A stretch of 64,000 nt of DNA, from contig NZ_CP084028.1 in assembly GCF_020181595.1 (NCBI RefSeq), positions 2,525,445 through 2,589,444 on the forward strand. The letters run 5' to 3'. The notes below the pieces were generated by a model. It did not search any database. It saw nothing but the letters and a program-made list of their open reading frames with translations, and was not told where the DNA came from. The translations under genes and the position numbers were made by a program. The first letter of the stretch is position 1, and every line of letters starts with the position of its first letter. The DNA comes from [Mycobacterium] vasticus (GTDB lineage: Bacteria > Actinomycetota > Actinomycetes > Mycobacteriales > Mycobacteriaceae). Shown here piece after piece: positions 8,848 to 18,118 of the stretch.

Positions 8848-9042
8848 ATGAACGCGACTCTGACCAGTCCTGAGCTCACTCGGGCTGATCGATGCGACCG
8901 GTGCGGCGCCGCCGCCCAGGTGCGCGCCACGCTGCCCTCCGGAGCCGAGCTGCTCTTCTGCCAGCACCACGCCAACGAGCACGAAGCCAAGCTGGTTGAG
9001 CTGGCCGCCGTGCTGCACACCAGCTCCGCGGGCGAGGTCTAG
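8848..9042 (+). CDS. DUF7455 small zinc-binding protein
   Basis: This 64-residue protein begins after a strong GGAGGAG ribosome site. It has a zinc-ribbon-like core: CDRCGAAAQVRATLPSG (Cys pair at 16 and 19) followed by LLFCQHHANEHEAKL, in which one Cys and several His can complete a metal site. This pattern matches the actinobacterial DUF7455 family often found near sigma-factor genes; no function is known. It is too short for many annotation pipelines and sits alone between the DUF952 gene and the YihY-family gene. Confidence 0.85.
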   Translation: MNATLTSPELTRADRCDRCGAAAQVRATLPSGAELLFCQHHANEHEAKLVELAAVLHTSSAGEV

Positions 9043-9105
9043 ATCCAACACGCCGACGGCAGTGATTGTGCGGTAGCACCTCCCGTCAGGAATGCTGGGC
9101 TGGTC

Positions 9106-10053
9106 ATGACTGACCAAATCCCCAGACCTTCCCGTAGCCACTTCCTGCGCATTGCGCGCCGCACCCTGGTCAAGAGCTGGGACGACTCGATCTTCGCCGA
9201 GTCGGCCCAGGCCGGCTTCTGGTCGGTGCTGTCGCTGCCACCGCTGCTGCTCGGGATGCTGGGCAGCCTGTCCTATGTGGCGCCGCTGTTCGGCCCGGAC
9301 ACCCTGGGGACCATCCAGGACCGGCTGATCGGCATGGCCAGCAGCTTCTTCTCGAAGAACGTCGTGGTCGAGATCATCGAACCCACGGTGCGCGACATCG
9401 TCGCCAACGCACGCGGCGAAGTGGTGTCACTGGGCTTCGTCATCTCACTGTGGGCCGGTTCGTCGGCGGTCTCGGCCTTTGTCGACTCGGTGGTCGAGGC
9501 GCACGGGCAGACACCGCTGCGCCATCCGGTGCGCCAGCGATTCTTCGCACTGGGCCTCTACGTGGCGATGCTGGTGATCGCGGTGGCCTGCGCGCCGTTC
9601 GCCGCCCTGGGGCCGCACGCGGTGGCCGAACACCTGCCGGAAAGCTGGACAGATCTGCTGCGGTTCGCCTACTACCCCACACTGGTGTTGGGCCTGCTGG
9701 TGTCGGTGACCGTCCTCTACCGCGTTTCACTGCCCAGGCCACTGCCCTCGCATCGCCTGGTGATCGGGGCCGTGCTGGCCACCACGGTGTTCGTGGTCGC
9801 CACCATGGGCCTGCGGATCTACCTGCGCTACATCACCAGCACCGGCTACACCTATGGCGCGTTGGCCACGCCGATCGCATTCCTGCTGTTCGCGTTTCTG
9901 CTGGGCTTCGCGATCATGATGGGCGCGGAGTTGAACGCCGCCATCCAGGAGGAGTGGCCGGCACAGACCACGCACCTGCACCAGTTCCGCAACTGGCTGG
10001 TGTCACACACCGGCCGGGTCGGTCATGACACCGATCCGGTCAATCCTTCTTGA
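9106..10053 (+). CDS. YihY/BrkB family inner-membrane protein (Rv2707-like)
   Basis: This 315-residue protein has about six hydrophobic helices. It shows the family signatures WDDSIFAESAQAGFWSVLSLPPLLL at the N-terminus and LATPIAFLLFAFLLGFAIMMGAELNAAI near the C-terminus. The family was once called RNase BN in error; its members are integral membrane proteins of unknown transport or envelope role. The gene matches Rv2707 by order. Its final 14 bases overlap the end of the convergent DUF3039 gene. Confidence 0.92.
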   Translation: MTDQIPRPSRSHFLRIARRTLVKSWDDSIFAESAQAGFWSVLSLPPLLLGMLGSLSYVAPLFGPDTLGTIQDRLIGMASSFFSKNVVVEIIEPTVRDIVANARGEVVSLGFVISLWAGSSAVSAFVDSVVEAHGQTPLRHPVRQRFFALGLYVAMLVIAVACAPFAALGPHAVAEHLPESWTDLLRFAYYPTLVLGLLVSVTVLYRVSLPRPLPSHRLVIGAVLATTVFVVATMGLRIYLRYITSTGYTYGALATPIAFLLFAFLLGFAIMMGAELNAAIQEEWPAQTTHLHQFRNWLVSHTGRVGHDTDPVNPS

Positions 10054-10285
10054 GGGTGGCGTAGATCCGCTTGCAGTCCGGGCAGACCGGCGACCCGGGC
10101 TTGGCCGACTTGGTCACCGGGAAAACCTCGCCGCACAACGCGACGACGTGCGTGCCCATCACCGCGCTCTCGGCGATCTTGTCCTTCTTGACGTAATGGA
10201 AATACTTCGGGGTATCGCCATCAGTCCCGTCGTCGACGCGTTCATCGGCATCGGTACGTTCGAGGGTGTCGGTCTGGATTCCCAT
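10040..10285 (-). CDS. DUF3039 zinc-ribbon protein (Rv2708c-like)
   Basis: This 81-residue protein has an acidic N-terminal third and a core containing FHYVKKDKIAESAVMGTHVVALCGEVF and SPVCPDCKRIYATL. The single Cys at about 51, the CPDC pair and the conserved His residues could bind zinc. It matches the actinobacterial DUF3039 family of unknown function. The ATG at 10285 is used; it is divergent from the DUF3099 gene, with 51 bases between the starts. Confidence 0.9.
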   Translation of the reverse strand: MGIQTDTLERTDADERVDDGTDGDTPKYFHYVKKDKIAESAVMGTHVVALCGEVFPVTKSAKPGSPVCPDCKRIYATLKKD

Positions 10286-10336
10286 CGCTCCATTGTGCCC
10301 TGCCACTCCCAAGCGCAGGTGTGGGACAGTGGAAAC

Positions 10337-10744
10337 ATGAGGCACGGCCCCGAGTTGGGTTTCGACGACGAAGGCCGGCCGGTGCTCATCACCGCCGCCG
10401 CACCGTCCTATGAGCAGCAGCACCGCGAACGGGTGCGCAAATATCTGTTGCTGATGGCGTTCCGTGTTCCGGCACTGATACTGGCCGCGGTGGCCTACAA
10501 CTTGTGGCACAACGGCCTGATCTCGCTGCTGATCCTGCTCGGGTCGATCCCCCTGCCGTGGATGGCGGTGCTGATCGCCAACGACCGGCCGCCCCGCAGC
10601 GCCGAGGAGCCCCGCAGATACGAGGCCGCGCCGACCCACACCCCGCTGTTCCCCACCGGCTCACGCCCCGAGCTTGAGCACCCGGGAACCGGCCCAAACT
10701 CCGATGAGCCCCCCGCCGAATCGCCGCACGGTACCGGTTCTTAG
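10337..10744 (+). CDS. DUF3099 membrane protein (Rv2709-like)
   Basis: This 135-residue protein starts with a conserved cytosolic segment ([22 protein letters not shown]). Two transmembrane helices follow (about 38-55 and 60-80), and the tail is Pro-rich and disordered. This is the DUF3099 family, with no known role. The ATG is directly preceded by GACAGT seven bases upstream, a weak -10 element, and there is no Shine-Dalgarno sequence, so translation may be leaderless. It precedes sigB as in M. tuberculosis. Confidence 0.88.
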   Translation: MRHGPELGFDDEGRPVLITAAAPSYEQQHRERVRKYLLLMAFRVPALILAAVAYNLWHNGLISLLILLGSIPLPWMAVLIANDRPPRSAEEPRRYEAAPTHTPLFPTGSRPELEHPGTGPNSDEPPAESPHGTGS

Positions 10745-10805
10745 TACATTCTCAAAATCTAAGGCCTATTTCCGCACGTCAAGAGGTGTGGAAAAGCGAT
10801 CCCGC

Positions 10806-10832
10806 GGGAACTCTGCACCCTAGTCGAGCGTT
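10806..10832 (+). promoter_or_regulatory. ECF-sigma promoter of sigB (SigE/SigH type)
   Basis: GGGAAC (10806-10811) and CGTT (10829-10832) are separated by 17 bases, the layout known for mycobacterial stress promoters read by SigE and SigH. In M. tuberculosis the main sigB promoter has these same hexamers. It lies 40 bases before the sigB start. The identity of the sigma factor used in this organism is inferred. Confidence 0.75.
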
Positions 10833-10872
10833 GTCACCTGTGACAGCTGAAGCCGATGAACGGGAGGCCGCA

Positions 10873-11838
10873 ATGGCAAGGGCAGATGCAACCATCAGTC
10901 GGATCGACAGGGATCTGGACTCTCAGAGCCCAGCCGCCGACCTGGTTCGGGTGTACCTCAACGGCATCGGCAAAACCGCACTGCTCAACGCCGCCGACGA
11001 GGTCGAGCTCGCCAAACGTATCGAGGCCGGGCTCTACGCACAGCATCTACTCGACAGCCGCCCGCGGTTCGGCGAGAAGCGCAAGCGCGAACTGGCCATC
11101 GTGGCCCGCGACGGCCAGGCGGCCCGCCAGCACCTGCTCGAAGCCAATCTGCGCCTGGTCGTGTCGCTGGCCAAGCGCTACACCGGCCGGGGCATGCCCC
11201 TGCTGGACCTGATCCAGGAAGGCAACCTGGGCCTGATCCGCGCGATGGAGAAGTTCGACTACGCAAAGGGCTTCAAGTTCTCCACCTACGCCACCTGGTG
11301 GATCCGCCAGGCCATCACCCGCGGCATGGCCGATCAGAGCCGCACCATCCGGCTGCCTGTCCACCTGGTCGAACAGGTCAACAAGCTGGCCCGGATCAAG
11401 CGCGAGATGCACCAGCAGCTCGGCCGCGAGGCCACCGACGAGGAACTGTCCGCCGAGTCGGGCATTCCGGCGGAGAAGATCAACGACCTGCTGGAGCACA
11501 GCCGCGACCCGGTGAGCCTGGACATGCCGGTCGGCTCCGACGAGGAGGCCCCGCTGGGTGACTTCATCGAGGACGCCGAGGCGATGTCAGCGGAGAACGC
11601 GGTGATCGCCGAGTTGCTGCACACCGACATTCGCAGTGTGCTGGCGACCCTCGACGAGCGTGAGCACCAGGTGATCCGCCTGCGCTTCGGACTCGACGAC
11701 GGTCAGCCGCGCACGCTCGACCAGATCGGCAAGCTCTTCGGGCTGTCCCGCGAGCGGGTCCGCCAGATCGAGCGCGAGGTGATGTCGAAGCTGCGTCACG
11801 GCGACCGGGCCGACCGGCTGCGTTCCTACGCGAGCTGA
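10873..11838 (+). CDS. sigB: Stress-responsive primary-like sigma factor SigB (group 2)
   Basis: SigB is the general stress and stationary-phase sigma factor of mycobacteria and closely resembles the core of SigA. The 321-residue protein lacks the long basic/acidic N-terminus of SigA. It has region 1.2 ([18 protein letters not shown], 23-40), region 2 (about 88-155, including [18 protein letters not shown] and [12 protein letters not shown]), region 3, and region 4 with the DNA-reading helix [17 protein letters not shown]. The start at 10873 follows GGGAGG; upstream in-frame codons to 10786 overlap the promoter and are excluded. It is transcribed from the ECF promoter at 10806-10832, and ideR follows after 54 bases. 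Confidence 0.97.
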   Translation: MARADATISRIDRDLDSQSPAADLVRVYLNGIGKTALLNAADEVELAKRIEAGLYAQHLLDSRPRFGEKRKRELAIVARDGQAARQHLLEANLRLVVSLAKRYTGRGMPLLDLIQEGNLGLIRAMEKFDYAKGFKFSTYATWWIRQAITRGMADQSRTIRLPVHLVEQVNKLARIKREMHQQLGREATDEELSAESGIPAEKINDLLEHSRDPVSLDMPVGSDEEAPLGDFIEDAEAMSAENAVIAELLHTDIRSVLATLDEREHQVIRLRFGLDDGQPRTLDQIGKLFGLSRERVRQIEREVMSKLRHGDRADRLRSYAS

Positions 11839-11864
11839 CGCACCGTTGCGCCGGGCCGCCGAAG

Positions 11865-11870
11865 TAGACT
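11865..11870 (+). promoter_or_regulatory. -10 element upstream of ideR
   Basis: TAGACT matches the TANNNT consensus and would start a transcript about 16 bases before the ideR ATG, leaving room for its GGAAGG ribosome site. No clear -35 hexamer is seen. ideR may therefore have its own promoter in addition to readthrough from sigB. Confidence 0.4.
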
Positions 11871-11892
11871 CGGCGGCGACGGAAGGCGCCGA

Positions 11893-12585
11893 ATGAATGA
11901 CTTGGTCGATACCACCGAGATGTACCTCAGGACGATCTACGACCTTGAGGAAGAAGGTGTCACCCCGCTGCGCGCGCGGATTGCCGAGCGCCTGGAGCAG
12001 AGTGGGCCGACCGTCAGCCAGACGGTGTCCCGGATGGAGCGCGACGGGCTGCTGAGGGTGGCCGGCGATCGACACCTCGAACTCACCGAGAAGGGTCGCA
12101 ACCTGGCCGTATCGGTGATGCGCAAGCACCGGCTCGCCGAACGGCTGCTGGTCGACATCATCGGCCTGCCGTTGGAGGACGTCCACGCCGAGGCATGTCG
12201 CTGGGAGCACGTGATGAGCGAGGACGTCGAGCGCCGCCTCGTGCAGGTACTCGACAATCCGACCACCTCACCCTTCGGCAACCCGATTCCCGGACTGCCG
12301 GATCTGGGTTTCGGCGGGGACTCCCGCGGCTGGGACTCCGACCTGGTCCGGCTGACCGAGCTGCCGGCCGGTGCGGCGGTGGCGGTGGTTGTGCGTCAGC
12401 TCACCGAACACGTCCAGGGCGACATCGACCTGATCACCCGGCTCAAGGAGGCCGGCGTGGTTCCCAACGCCCGGGTGACCGTCGAGGCCGACGAGGACGA
12501 CGGCGTCACCATCGTGATTCCCGGACACACCGACGTCAGCCTGCCCTACGAGATGGCCCACGCCGTGAAGGTCCAAAAGGTCTAG
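11893..12585 (+). CDS. ideR: Iron-dependent repressor and activator IdeR (DtxR family)
   Basis: IdeR binds Fe(II) and then represses siderophore genes and activates iron storage. The 230-residue protein has an N-terminal winged helix (about 1-73), a dimerisation and metal domain (74-140) and a C-terminal SH3-like domain. Both metal sites are intact: Met10, Cys102, Glu105 and His106 form one; His79, Glu83, His98, Glu172 and Gln175 form the other. It lies directly after sigB, and its last four bases overlap the end of the convergent DUF4192 gene. Confidence 0.97.
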   Translation: MNDLVDTTEMYLRTIYDLEEEGVTPLRARIAERLEQSGPTVSQTVSRMERDGLLRVAGDRHLELTEKGRNLAVSVMRKHRLAERLLVDIIGLPLEDVHAEACRWEHVMSEDVERRLVQVLDNPTTSPFGNPIPGLPDLGFGGDSRGWDSDLVRLTELPAGAAVAVVVRQLTEHVQGDIDLITRLKEAGVVPNARVTVEADEDDGVTIVIPGHTDVSLPYEMAHAVKVQKV

Positions 12586-13655
12586 GCGGCGCTGTCGCCC
12601 CCGGCGCGCCGGCCGAGCTCCTGGCGTTGCGGCAACCGCACCCCGAGCTGCCGCGCCAGCCGATAGCCGGTGTCGGCCAATCCTCGGATCCGATCCGGCC
12701 GCAGCCCCGACTGCAGGGCGGTGTCGAGCAGACCTGCCATCCGGTGCCGGGGCACAGACCGCAGCGCGGCATCCAGCGACACCCCGGCCAGCGGCCCATC
12801 CCCGCGCGCGTAGGCGCTGAACGCCACCAGCACCAGAGCCTCGGCCCGCCACGGTTCGGGAAGGCTTCGCGCCAGGGTTGACCACAGCATCTCGGCGGCG
12901 CCGGAATGCTCACTGATCGCCAGCGCGCACAGGGTGTCCCGGACCAGCACGTCGCTCAACGAGGCACCCAGCCGGGCCAGTTCGGTGCCACCCGGCATCC
13001 GGCCGACGGCCATTGCAACGATGGCCGCCACCGCCTGTTCGACGTCCCGGCGGGCCAGTCCGCGGGCATCGCCGGCCGCTGCGGCGGCCCGGTCTGCCGC
13101 GGCGTCGTCGATCGCGGCTGCCACAGCGGCGCTGCGCGCCGCGTCGTCGGGGGCGATCACCGCCTGCAGGTCCGACCGCCGGCGATAGAGCTGTCGGCCC
13201 TCCAGCACCGCGGCGGCGGCCAGCGGGGACGCTGCGGGGTCATCGACTGTGCCGCCCGCACCGCAGCCGTCAGCACAGTGCCAGCGCCCGCCGGGCGCCA
13301 CCTCATCGACCACGTGCGCGCTCAACAACCCGATGTCGTTGCGCGACAGTTCGTGCTCAAGGATTGCGATCAGCCTGCGGTGCTCGTCGTTGCAGACCGG
13401 GCAGCAGGCGCCGTGCGCGTCGACGATCACCGCGATGGCCTTTTCCGGTGTTGCGGCCGCGGCGACGTCGGCGAGGTGGCCGATCGAGTCGGCGAGTTCC
13501 TCGGACAGGTCGACCCGCAGCACCGAGCCGAGCTCGCCACCGTCGACCGACACCAGGACCAGGGAGCTCTCCGGCACGAAGCCGAGGATGGCCGGCAGCG
13601 CTGCGATCAGCGCTCCGGGACGACTGAGGGTGAATTCCGGTTGCTTGGTTGTCAT
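12582..13655 (-). CDS. DUF4192 family protein (Rv2712c-like)
   Basis: This protein of about 357 residues opens with FTLSRPGALIAALPAILGFVPESSLVLVSV, the hallmark of DUF4192. It then has a cysteine-bearing segment (ACCPVCNDEHRRL and WHCADGCGAGG) that may bind metal, and a long alanine-rich helical C-terminal half with repeat-like helices (LALVAFSAYARGDGPLAGVSLDAAL style). The function is unknown; the family is confined to actinobacteria. The ATG at 13655 is preferred because the DUF begins there; upstream in-frame starts at 13685 and 13736 are possible. It is divergent from sthA. Confidence 0.85.
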   Translation of the reverse strand: MTTKQPEFTLSRPGALIAALPAILGFVPESSLVLVSVDGGELGSVLRVDLSEELADSIGHLADVAAAATPEKAIAVIVDAHGACCPVCNDEHRRLIAILEHELSRNDIGLLSAHVVDEVAPGGRWHCADGCGAGGTVDDPAASPLAAAAVLEGRQLYRRRSDLQAVIAPDDAARSAAVAAAIDDAAADRAAAAAGDARGLARRDVEQAVAAIVAMAVGRMPGGTELARLGASLSDVLVRDTLCALAISEHSGAAEMLWSTLARSLPEPWRAEALVLVAFSAYARGDGPLAGVSLDAALRSVPRHRMAGLLDTALQSGLRPDRIRGLADTGYRLARQLGVRLPQRQELGRRAGGDSAA

Positions 13656-13795
13656 GACAGCAACGGTGACGACCACCACCGTCATCGGGGGCACGTCGGA
13701 CCATCGCGAGCCGCCGCCCTTGGGATGAACCGGCAACTGTGATCAACCCGCGTTCGGGGTGCACGGCGCGGCGAATGGAGGTAAGTGTCAGTGTC

Positions 13796-15211
13796 ATGGG
13801 TTCCAAGCGCGAGTACGACGTCGTCGTCATCGGTTCAGGCCCCGGAGGGCAGAAGGCCGCGATCGCCTCGGCCAAACTCGGCAAGTCCGTGGCGGTCATC
13901 GAGCGCGGCCGGATGATCGGCGGTGTCTGTGTCAACACCGGCACCATTCCGTCCAAGACACTGCGCGAGGCGGTGCTCTACCTCACCGGGATGAGTCAAC
14001 GCGAACTGTACGGGGCCAGCTACCGGGTCAAGGACAAGATCACCCCCGCCGATCTGCTCGCACGCACCCAGCATGTGATCGGCAAGGAAATCGAAGTCGT
14101 GCGAAACCAGTTGATGCGCAACCGCATCGATCTGCTCGTCGGCCATGGCCGATTCATCGACCCGCACACGATCGTCGTCGAAGAGCACCAGGGAGCCGAA
14201 ACGACGACCGTCACAGGCGATTACATCGTCATCGCCACCGGCACCCAACCCGTCCGGCCGCCCGGGGTCGCCTTCGACGAGGAACGGGTGCTGGACTCCG
14301 ACGGAATCCTCGACTTACGGTTCATCCCGTCCTCGATGGTGGTGGTCGGCGCCGGCGTCATCGGGATCGAGTACGCATCGATGTTCGCCGCGTTGGGAAC
14401 CCGGGTGACGGTGGTAGAGAAACGCGATTCGATGTTGGAGTTCTGCGACCCCGAAGTGGTTGAGGCGCTGCGTTTTCACCTGCGCGATCTGGCGGTGACC
14501 TTCCGGTTCGGCGAGGAGGTTACCGCTGTCGAGGTCAGCCCGACCGGGACCGTCACCACCTTGGCCAGCGGCAAGCAGATTCCCGCCGAGACGGTGATGT
14601 ATTCCGCCGGCCGCCAAGGGCATACCGCTCACCTCGACCTGGTGGCTGCCGGCCTGGAGGCCGACCCCAGGGGCCGCATCGTGGTCGACGGCGACTACCG
14701 CACACCGGTGGAACACATCTACGCCGTCGGGGACGTGATCGGCTTCCCCGCGTTGGCCGCCACCTCGATGGAGCAGGGCCGGCTGGCCGCCTACCACGCA
14801 TTCGGCGAACCGACCGACGGAATCACCGACCTGCAGCCGATCGGGATCTATTCCATTCCCGAAGTCTCCTACGTGGGCAAGACCGAACTGGAACTCACCC
14901 GCAGCGCGGTACCCTACGAGGTGGGCGTGGCGCGTTATCGGGAGCTGGCCCGCGGCCAGATCGCCGGCGACTCCTACGGAATGCTCAAGCTGCTGGTGTC
15001 CACCACCGATCTCACTCTGCTCGGTGTGCACATATTCGGGACCAACGCCACCGAGATGGTGCACATCGGACAGGCGATCATGGGATGCGGTGGCACGGTG
15101 GAATACCTGGTCGACGCGGTCTTCAACTATCCGACGTTCTCCGAGGCCTACAAGAACGCCGCACTGGACGTGATGAACAAGATGCGGGCCCTGCAACAGT
15201 TCCGCGGCTGA
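13796..15211 (+). CDS. sthA: Soluble pyridine nucleotide transhydrogenase (FAD-dependent)
   Basis: SthA exchanges reducing equivalents between NADPH and NAD+, balancing the two pools. The 471-residue flavoprotein has the disulfide-reductase fold: FAD loop [13 protein letters not shown] (about 10-22), the segment [17 protein letters not shown] in which the usual redox-active CxxxxC pair is reduced to one Cys (CVNTGT), the NAD(P) loop [14 protein letters not shown], and the second FAD motif [13 protein letters not shown]. The missing second Cys separates SthA from lipoamide or mycothione reductases. The ATG at 13796 agrees with relatives; an ATG seven codons earlier is closer to GGAGG-like sequence and cannot be ruled out. 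Confidence 0.95.
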   Translation: MGSKREYDVVVIGSGPGGQKAAIASAKLGKSVAVIERGRMIGGVCVNTGTIPSKTLREAVLYLTGMSQRELYGASYRVKDKITPADLLARTQHVIGKEIEVVRNQLMRNRIDLLVGHGRFIDPHTIVVEEHQGAETTTVTGDYIVIATGTQPVRPPGVAFDEERVLDSDGILDLRFIPSSMVVVGAGVIGIEYASMFAALGTRVTVVEKRDSMLEFCDPEVVEALRFHLRDLAVTFRFGEEVTAVEVSPTGTVTTLASGKQIPAETVMYSAGRQGHTAHLDLVAAGLEADPRGRIVVDGDYRTPVEHIYAVGDVIGFPALAATSMEQGRLAAYHAFGEPTDGITDLQPIGIYSIPEVSYVGKTELELTRSAVPYEVGVARYRELARGQIAGDSYGMLKLLVSTTDLTLLGVHIFGTNATEMVHIGQAIMGCGGTVEYLVDAVFNYPTFSEAYKNAALDVMNKMRALQQFRG

Positions 15212-15391
15212 AAGCGCCAACCCGCAGCGATTCACCGCTGAGCGAACGCCTCACGCCCGGGGGAATTCGCCCGGCACCCGCGCGCGTTGCCCACCACATG
15301 TGGAGCACCGGTTTCCCGGTGCGGCCCGACTTGGGGGAAACTAGACCGTGCGATCCACACGTGAGATCTGCACAACGAGGAGGCGAAGGCC

Positions 15392-16348
15392 ATGGCCGAC
15401 CACCCGGACCGGCACTACCAGCCCGACCAGAGTGGCATGTATGAGCTGGAGGTCCCGGCGCCGCAGCTGACGACGCCGGACGGCGAGGGTCCGGTCCTGA
15501 TCCATGCGCTGGAGGGCTTCTCCGACGCCGGCCACGCGATCCGGCTGGCGGCCGGGCATCTCAAGGCTGCCCTCGACAGCGAGTTGGTGGCGTCGTTCGC
15601 GATCGACGACCTGCTGGACTACCGGTCCCGGCGTCCGCTGATGACGTTCAAGTCTGATCACTTCACCCATTACACCGAACCCGAGCTGAGCCTGTATGCC
15701 CTGCGTGACAGTGCGGGCACACCGTTCCTGCTGCTGGCGGGCATGGAGCCCGACCTGAAGTGGGAGCGATTCATCACCGCGGTGCGGCTGTTGGCCGAAC
15801 GACTCGGCGTGCGCCGGACGATCGGTCTGGGCACCATCCCGATGGCCGTTCCGCACACCCGGCCGGTGACCCTGACCGCACACTCGAGCAACCGTGACCT
15901 GATCACCGACTTCACTCCGTGGATCACCGAGGTCCAGGTCCCCGGCAGCGCCTCCAACCTGCTGGAGTATCGGATGGCCCAGCACGGCCACGAGGTGGTC
16001 GGGTTCACCGTGCACGTGCCGCACTACGTGTCGCAGACCGATTACCCCGAGGCGGCCGAGGCCTTGCTCAAGCAGGCCGCCAAGACCGGGGCCCTGGAGC
16101 TGCCGCTGGCCGAACTCAGCGCGGCGGCCGCGGCCATCCGCACCAAGATCGACGAACAGGTCGGGGCGAGCGACGAGGTGGCGCAAGTGGTCACCGCACT
16201 GGAACGCCAGTACGACGCGTTCGTCTCGGCCCAGGAGAATCGGTCACTGCTGGCCCGCGACGAGGACCTGCCCAGCGCTGACGAGCTCGGCGCGGAGTTC
16301 GAACGGTTCCTGGCCCAGGAGGCCCGGAAGAACCTCGACGACGAGTGA
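15392..16348 (+). CDS. PAC2 family protein (Rv2714-like)
   Basis: This 318-residue protein belongs to the PAC2 (proteasome assembly chaperone 2-like) family. The N-terminal half contains PVLIHALEGFSDAGHAIRLAAGHL and VASFAIDDLLDYRSRRP; the middle has LGTIPMAVPHTRPV and VPHYVSQTDYPEAAEALL. The C-terminus is helical and charged. The Rv2714 structure shows an alpha/beta nucleoside-phosphorylase-like fold, but no activity is established. The ATG follows GAGGAGG. The 180-base gap after sthA contains TAGACC (15342-15347) as a possible -10 element. Stops of this gene and the nitrobindin gene are four bases apart. Confidence 0.9.
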   Translation: MADHPDRHYQPDQSGMYELEVPAPQLTTPDGEGPVLIHALEGFSDAGHAIRLAAGHLKAALDSELVASFAIDDLLDYRSRRPLMTFKSDHFTHYTEPELSLYALRDSAGTPFLLLAGMEPDLKWERFITAVRLLAERLGVRRTIGLGTIPMAVPHTRPVTLTAHSSNRDLITDFTPWITEVQVPGSASNLLEYRMAQHGHEVVGFTVHVPHYVSQTDYPEAAEALLKQAAKTGALELPLAELSAAAAAIRTKIDEQVGASDEVAQVVTALERQYDAFVSAQENRSLLARDEDLPSADELGAEFERFLAQEARKNLDDE

Positions 16349-16353
16349 GCCGC

Positions 16354-16836
16354 TCAGCTTCGCCGGAGTGACGCGGTGAGGTGGTTCTGCGACGGTTGGC
16401 CGACCGCGCCCATGTCCATGGTGTAGGACAACTCGTCGCCGTCGAGGCGATAGTGCCGGCTCAGCGCCGACACCTCCTTGGCCGTGGGCGTCAGTCCGAT
16501 CGTCGGCGCGGACATCTGCAGGTCGATCCGGTTGCCGTCGACCGTGTATCCGCCCACCTCGATCTCGGTGATGCCGCTCGGGTGCGCCAGCACCCATTCG
16601 ATGCGGCCCGGCTCCGGCACCCGCAGGTAGCCGGTCTCGGCGTGCAACGGCAGGCCGTCGGCGGCGGATCTGGTCTTCTGGCCGTAAACGAAAAACGGCT
16701 TGCCGACGTGGGAGAACACCACCTCTTCGAGGTAGTCGAACGATGTGATCGTGGGATAGATCCCGCGGCCTCGGCCGGACCAGGTGCCCAACAGCGGAGC
16801 CAGTTCGACGAGATTGGGATGCAGGTCGGGTGCCAT
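16354..16836 (-). CDS. Heme-binding nitrobindin / peroxynitrite isomerase (Rv2717c-like)
   Basis: This 160-residue beta-barrel protein has the nitrobindin signature GTWSGRGRG near residue 17 and the proximal heme-ligand candidate His152 in QNHLTASL. Nitrobindins bind ferric heme b and convert peroxynitrite to nitrate; Rv2717c is the characterised mycobacterial relative. The protein would act in the cytosol against reactive nitrogen species. The M. tuberculosis hydrolase genes Rv2715 and Rv2716 that precede it are absent here. It is 36 bases downstream of nrdR on the same strand. Confidence 0.92.
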   Translation of the reverse strand: MAPDLHPNLVELAPLLGTWSGRGRGIYPTITSFDYLEEVVFSHVGKPFFVYGQKTRSAADGLPLHAETGYLRVPEPGRIEWVLAHPSGITEIEVGGYTVDGNRIDLQMSAPTIGLTPTAKEVSALSRHYRLDGDELSYTMDMGAVGQPSQNHLTASLRRS

Positions 16837-16872
16837 GGCGCAAGCGTAGTGCGCCGAGACGCTCGCCGGCCC

Positions 16873-17337
16873 TCAACTGGTGCTGGGAACCTCACGGTGC
16901 TCGCGCAGCGCTTCGATCTCCCGCTCGAAGTCCGCCGCCGACGAGAACGACCGGTATACCGAGGCGAATCGCAGGTAGGCCACTTCGTCGAGTTCGCGTA
17001 GCGGGCCGAGGATGGCCAAACCGACTTCGTGGCTGGGGATCTCGGGTGAACCCGCGGCGCGTACCGCGTCCTCCACCTGCTGGGCCAACAGATTCAGCGC
17101 GTCGTCGTCGACTTGGCGGCCCTGACAGGCCCGGCGCACCCCGCTGACGACCTTCTCCCGGCTGAACGGCTCGGTGACTCCGCTGCGCTTGACCACCGCC
17201 AGTACCGCGGTCTCCACCGTGGAGAACCGGCGGCCGCACTCGGGGCACGAGCGCCGGCGCCGGATCGACTGGCCCTCATCGGTTTCGCGGGAATCGACCA
17301 CCCGTGAGTCTGGATGGCGACAAAACGGGCAGTGCAC
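16873..17337 (-). CDS. nrdR: Transcriptional repressor NrdR (ATP-cone)
   Basis: NrdR senses ATP and dATP and represses ribonucleotide reductase genes. The 154-residue protein begins with a zinc ribbon (CPFC at 3-6 and CPEC near 31-34 flanking the basic RRRR stretch). An ATP-cone follows (about 46-136, starting [25 protein letters not shown]). The GTG at 17337 is chosen because it places the first ribbon Cys at residue 3, as in all NrdRs, and follows GGAG; an upstream open frame to 17439 is not conserved. It lies downstream of the LysM protein gene, as in M. tuberculosis. Confidence 0.95.
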   Translation of the reverse strand: MHCPFCRHPDSRVVDSRETDEGQSIRRRRSCPECGRRFSTVETAVLAVVKRSGVTEPFSREKVVSGVRRACQGRQVDDDALNLLAQQVEDAVRAAGSPEIPSHEVGLAILGPLRELDEVAYLRFASVYRSFSSAADFEREIEALREHREVPSTS

Positions 17338-17445
17338 GGCCGCTCCTTCGCCCTCGGGCCACTGGGACAACTGTGAGCGTACCTGCGCGACCATCGGACG
17401 GCGGCCCGCCGTCGCCGCGAACCGCGGCCGGGCGGACACCTCGGG

Positions 17446-17943
17446 TCAGCCGATCGGCGCGATCAGCGGCTGACCGGCGTCCAGCGTGCCCGACTCGAGG
17501 GCGTTGAGCTCGCGGATCCGCTCGACCACCTGATGGGTGGGCGCGTCGGGGGCGACCCGGGCCGCCAGGTGCTGCAGGCTCTCCCCGCTCTGGACCCGCA
17601 CCACGCCAAGGTGATCCGGTACCGCGGGAGCGCTTCCAGCCGTCGCCGCGCCGAACTGTGCCACCAGCCCGAGCCACACCGTGAACGCCGCGGCGATCAG
17701 AGCGAGCAGCACCGTGGTACCCGGGGTGATCGGGCGCGGACGGTGCGCGGCGCGCGACATCGACACACCGGTCCCGCGGTGCCGCAGCGGCTCACCACCG
17801 GGCCGGGAGCGGGCCAGCCGCACCGGGCGAGTCGACACCGGGCGCCTGCGGGCCGGCGCGGGGGCCCCGGCCCGGTCATAGGCCGACGCAGACGCAGACG
17901 CAGCCCGGTCGAAGGTCGGGGCGAACGTGTCGGTGAGCATCAT
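17446..17943 (-). CDS. LysM-domain membrane protein (Rv2719c-like, SOS-controlled)
   Basis: This 165-residue protein has an Arg/Pro-rich cytoplasmic half, one transmembrane helix (about 80-100, [19 protein letters not shown]) and an extracytoplasmic LysM domain ([17 protein letters not shown] to AGQPLIAP). The M. tuberculosis homologue Rv2719c (ChiZ) is a DNA-damage-induced protein that affects septation and cell-wall hydrolysis. The start ATG at 17943 follows GGAGA; a second ATG comes directly after. It is divergent from lexA and shares the SOS-box cluster at 17980-18134, so LexA should repress it. This fits a role as the mycobacterial counterpart of an SOS division inhibitor. Confidence 0.85.
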   Translation of the reverse strand: MMLTDTFAPTFDRAASASASAYDRAGAPAPARRRPVSTRPVRLARSRPGGEPLRHRGTGVSMSRAAHRPRPITPGTTVLLALIAAAFTVWLGLVAQFGAATAGSAPAVPDHLGVVRVQSGESLQHLAARVAPDAPTHQVVERIRELNALESGTLDAGQPLIAPIG

Positions 17944-17979
17944 GTGCGGTTCTCCCTCACTCGTGGTCGGCGAGCCTGT

Positions 17980-18112
17980 TCGCTCGACTGTTCGAATCAT
18001 AATCGATAATACGTTCGATGTCCGAACATGTGATCGATTCGTTGTCGAACACGTTAGCGGATCCCTCCGACAACCCGGCCCGTCGAGCACCGCCCTTCGA
18101 ACGTCCGCGCGA
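17980..18112. promoter_or_regulatory. Cluster of LexA (SOS) box-like sites between LysM gene and lexA
   Basis: Against the mycobacterial SOS consensus TCGAAC-N4-GTTCGA, four sites match 10 of 12 fixed positions: TCGCTCGACTGTTCGA (17980-17995), TCGATAATACGTTCGA (18003-18018), CCGAACATGTGATCGA (18022-18037) and TCGAACGTCCGCGCGA (18097-18112). A better fifth site lies in the lexA promoter. The three near the LysM gene are probably its operator. Actual LexA occupancy is inferred. Confidence 0.6.
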
Positions 18113-18118
18113 CACGCC

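Noticed and set aside
8202..9020. Minus-strand frame of 272 codons
   Set aside because: It is antisense to the DUF7455 gene and out of frame with the DUF952 gene, and it shows no recognisable domain.
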